DNA of 7,923 nt from Ruaniaceae bacterium (GTDB lineage Bacteria; Actinomycetota; Actinomycetes; Actinomycetales; Actinomycetaceae), in the NCBI GenBank assembly GCA_030450655.1, contig JAKDIE010000051.1, positions 1 through 7,923 on the forward strand, read 5' to 3'. Positions 6,117 through 7,923 of the stretch are shown here, piece after piece (position 1 is the first letter of the stretch; each line of letters opens with the position of its first letter). The position numbers were made by a program, and so were the translations under genes. The notes under the pieces were generated by a model. That model was not told the origin of the DNA. It saw only the letters and a list, made by a program, of their open reading frames with translations, and searched no databases.

Positions 6117-7454
6117 ATGAAGCGATTTATTGCAGTGACCGCCGCATTGGTGCTTTCACTTGGCGTGGCCGTCTCGGCGGGCGCGGACGAGCGTGACGAT
6201 TTACGCGGTCAGATCAACGAGAACAATGCCCAACTCGAGCAGTTGGAGTCCGAGCTCGAAGGCTTCGATGCGGAGCTGCAGGCAACGTACCTGGCGCTCG
6301 AGGCGGCGAAGAGCCGCTTGCCGCTGGCGCGTGAGGAACTGCTAGCCGCAGAGGAGGCTCTCGCGAGCGCGATCCGGGTGCAAGAGGAGACCGCCGCGCG
6401 TCTCGAGTTTGCACAGAATGAACTCGTGGAACTCGACGAAGAGATCGCCGAGGCGACTGCGCAGATAGAGAGTTCACACGGTTCGCTTGGCGAACTGGCG
6501 CGCACCACCTACCAAAATGGCATGGCACTTTCGCCAACGGCGCTGGTGCTGTCCACGTCGTCGTCGAAGGACTTCCTCTCCCAGTATTCGGCAATGGAAT
6601 CGGCCGTTCGCTCGCAGACTTCCGCGCTGACGGACCTCAACGATCTTGATGCCATCCTGCGCAACGCGGAGGCCCGCCAAGTTGCGGTAGCCGAACGCAT
6701 CGAAGAACTGAAGGTGGAGGCGGACGCCGCGGTGGTTGCTGCGGATGAGGCACGGATCGTCGCGGAGGAACGGAAGCGCGAGATCGAGAACTTGGTGGTT
6801 CAGCAGCAGGAGTACGCGGCGGCGCTGGAGAATCAGAAGGATGCCGCGCAGGCCCAGGCGGCACGGATCGAGTCCGATAACAGCTCGTTCTCCTCGGAGA
6901 TCCAGCGGCTCGATGCAGAAGAGCGGGAGCGTCAGCGCAAGGCTGAAGAAGAGCGCCTGAAGCAGCAGCAAAGCGCGGCAGGTTCCTCCTCAAGTGGCTC
7001 GTCGAGCGGTTCATCGAGCGGCTCCGGCTCGGCGTCGTCCTCCACGGGGCTCGGCGCTCCGGTTTCGGGTCCCTTGATCGTCACGTCCGCGTTCGGCTAC
7101 CGCGTGTACCCGATCACTGGGGGATGGCTCATGCACAACGGCGTGGACCTCCGCAGCGCGTGCGGCAACCCGCAGTACTCGTCCGCCTCAGGAACGGTCT
7201 CGGCCGTCCGGGGCGCCGTCGGCAATGGCACTCACGGCAACCAGGTCCTCATCAACAACGGCACGATCGGCGGGAACCGCTACATCACGGTGTACAACCA
7301 CCTTTCGAGTTTCGCCGTGAGTGCGGGGCAGTCCGTCTCTGCGGGGCAGGTGATCGGCTACACCGGCGCCACGGGAAAGGTGACCGGCTGCCACGTGCAC
7401 TTTGAGATCTGGAAGAACGGCGTGCCCGTGGACCCGATGGGCATCATCCGCTAA
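6117..7454 (+). CDS. Secreted coiled-coil M23 (LytM-type) endopeptidase, probable FtsEX-controlled hydrolase
   Basis: This 445-residue exported protein probably cleaves peptidoglycan cross-bridges or stem peptides at the septum. A signal peptide covers residues 1-23 (K-R, a hydrophobic run, then A-G-A before D-E). Residues 24-286 are rich in Glu, Ala, Leu and Gln with heptad spacing, making a long two-part coiled coil of the PcsB/EnvC/CwlO kind. A Gly-Ser linker (289-312, repeated GSSS) leads to an M23 domain. The zinc ligands are intact: His340-x-x-x-Asp344 and His426-x-His428, with an extra conserved-type His395. ATG 6117 has AAGG 7 nt upstream; ATG 6114, directly before it, overlaps the ftsX stop and is nearly as plausible. 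The coupling to ftsX and the coiled coil suggest activation by FtsEX, as for EnvC, PcsB and RipC elsewhere. This is inferred from context. Confidence 0.92.
   Translation: MKRFIAVTAALVLSLGVAVSAGADERDDLRGQINENNAQLEQLESELEGFDAELQATYLALEAAKSRLPLAREELLAAEEALASAIRVQEETAARLEFAQNELVELDEEIAEATAQIESSHGSLGELARTTYQNGMALSPTALVLSTSSSKDFLSQYSAMESAVRSQTSALTDLNDLDAILRNAEARQVAVAERIEELKVEADAAVVAADEARIVAEERKREIENLVVQQQEYAAALENQKDAAQAQAARIESDNSSFSSEIQRLDAEERERQRKAEEERLKQQQSAAGSSSSGSSSGSSSGSGSASSSTGLGAPVSGPLIVTSAFGYRVYPITGGWLMHNGVDLRSACGNPQYSSASGTVSAVRGAVGNGTHGNQVLINNGTIGGNRYITVYNHLSSFAVSAGQSVSAGQVIGYTGATGKVTGCHVHFEIWKNGVPVDPMGIIR
6981..7022 (+). repeat. Short in-frame GSSS-coding tandem repeat in the peptidase linker
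   Basis: Two near-identical 12-bp units (GGCTCGTCGAGC at 6996-7007 and GGTTCATCGAGC at 7008-7019) follow a similar GGT-TCC-TCC-TCA-AGT unit and run into GGC. They encode Gly-Ser-Ser-Ser repeats that form the flexible linker between the coiled coil and the M23 domain. Such repeats can gain or lose units by slippage, changing linker length without breaking the frame. Confidence 0.7.
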
Positions 7455-7483
7455 ATCATTAGAGTCCTCCCGCCGCAGTGACC

Positions 7484-7489
7484 TAGACT
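7484..7489 (+). promoter_or_regulatory. Putative -10 box (TAGACT) of the smpB promoter
   Basis: TAGACT lies within the 71-base gap between the peptidase stop (7454) and the smpB start (7526), preceded by CC as in the box at 1171. It would start transcription near 7496, giving a short leader of about 30 nt that carries the strong ribosome site at 7514-7520. The -35 region (around 7459-7466, TTAGAGTC) is a poor match. Confidence 0.45.
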
Positions 7490-7513
7490 GTGAGCCGCCG
7501 TGCCGTCAACGTG

Positions 7514-7520
7514 AGGAGGA
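7514..7520 (+). promoter_or_regulatory. Strong Shine-Dalgarno site of smpB
   Basis: AGGAGGA lies 5 nt before ATG 7526 and is the best ribosome binding site in the window. It fixes the smpB start and contrasts with prfB and the MFS gene, which have none. Confidence 0.8.
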
Positions 7521-7525
7521 GTGTC

Positions 7526-7923
7526 ATGGCTAAGAAGTCCACGAGCGACTCCGTCGTTGCGCGCAACAAGAAGGCGCTACACGAGTACCACATCGATGAC
7601 ACCTTCGAAGCGGGGATCGTGTTGCAGGGCACCGAGGTGAAGGCACTGCGTGCTGGGCGGGCATCCCTCAACGAAGGTTGGGTGGAGATCGACGGCGCCG
7701 AGGCCTGGCTTCAAGGGGTGAACATCCCTGAGTATTCTCAAGGGACATGGACCAACCATGCGCCCAAACGTAAGCGGAAGCTTCTCCTCCACAAGCAGGA
7801 GATCGGGAAGCTGTGGCACCGCACGCGGGAAAAGGGGTACACGATCGTGCCGCTTGAACTCTACTTCGTGGACGGGCGTGCCAAGGTGAAGATTGCCCTG
7901 GCGCGCGGCAAGGCTGAGTGGGA
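7526..7923 (+). CDS. smpB: SsrA-binding protein SmpB (3' end cut by window)
   Basis: The 132 complete codons in view encode most of SmpB, the small protein that binds tmRNA and delivers it to stalled ribosomes for trans-translation. Recognisable family stretches are [10 protein letters not shown] near the N-terminus, [28 protein letters not shown], and the final [11 protein letters not shown], which normally continues as D-K-R. The basic C-terminal tail that enters the mRNA channel is beyond the right edge, probably 20-30 codons further on. The start is fixed by a strong ribosome site. The gene follows the ftsEX-peptidase unit after a 71-base gap with its own promoter-like box. tmRNA (ssrA) often lies close downstream of smpB but is not in this window. 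Confidence 0.97.
   Translation, partial: MAKKSTSDSVVARNKKALHEYHIDDTFEAGIVLQGTEVKALRAGRASLNEGWVEIDGAEAWLQGVNIPEYSQGTWTNHAPKRKRKLLLHKQEIGKLWHRTREKGYTIVPLELYFVDGRAKVKIALARGKAEW

Noticed and set aside
7455..7525. Terminator between the peptidase gene and smpB
   Set aside because: No stable inverted repeat with a following T run could be found in the 71-base gap.

Overview
The window is 7.9 kb of GC-rich DNA in which every supportable gene lies on the + strand. It looks like chromosome from a high-GC Gram-positive bacterium (Actinomycetota). The reasons are strong G/C bias at third codon positions, frequent GTG starts, TAnnnT boxes placed 6-7 nt before GTG codons with no Shine-Dalgarno sequence (the leaderless arrangement common in actinobacteria), a Tad-type pilus locus with tandem TadE-like proteins, and the gene order prfB ... 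ftsE-ftsX-M23 peptidase-smpB. An Actinomycetaceae-like or related lineage is possible, but the genus cannot be fixed by reading alone.

Region 1 (1-1120) is the 3' end of a Tad/Flp pilus cluster. It holds the C-terminal part of one TadE-like protein, a complete second TadE-like pseudopilin with a textbook G|SAAVE processing site, and a short TadG-like protein. The three genes overlap by 4 bp and 1 bp, so they are probably translationally coupled.

Region 2 (1121-2380) is a Bcr/CflA-type MFS drug exporter, probably expressed from its own promoter as a leaderless GTG mRNA.

Region 3 (2390-4505) carries prfB (RF2, with no programmed frameshift), again with a leaderless-type promoter whose -10 box reuses the stop codon of the exporter gene. 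Seven bases after prfB comes a phosphotransferase/kinase of the APH fold, with the catalytic HGDxxxxN motif intact. It sits between prfB and ftsE, which are more usually direct neighbours in actinobacteria.

Region 4 (4508-7454) is the divisome module. It comprises ftsE (ATPase), ftsX (membrane subunit) and an exported coiled-coil M23 endopeptidase that overlaps ftsX by 1-4 bp or abuts it, depending on the start used. The expected logic is that the FtsEX ATPase cycle moves the coiled coil of the peptidase outside the membrane and switches on septal peptidoglycan cleavage. Unlike E. coli EnvC, this peptidase keeps its zinc ligands.

Region 5 (7455-7923) is an intergenic promoter (CCTAGACT, the same 8-mer as before the exporter gene) followed by smpB (trans-translation), which runs off the right edge. 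No rRNA, tRNA, CRISPR array, insertion sequence or phage gene was seen. No gap between genes exceeds about 75 bases. Most of this is ordinary core genome, and I see no clear undescribed system. The best leads are the intercalated kinase, the active-looking FtsEX-linked M23 enzyme and the leaderless promoters.
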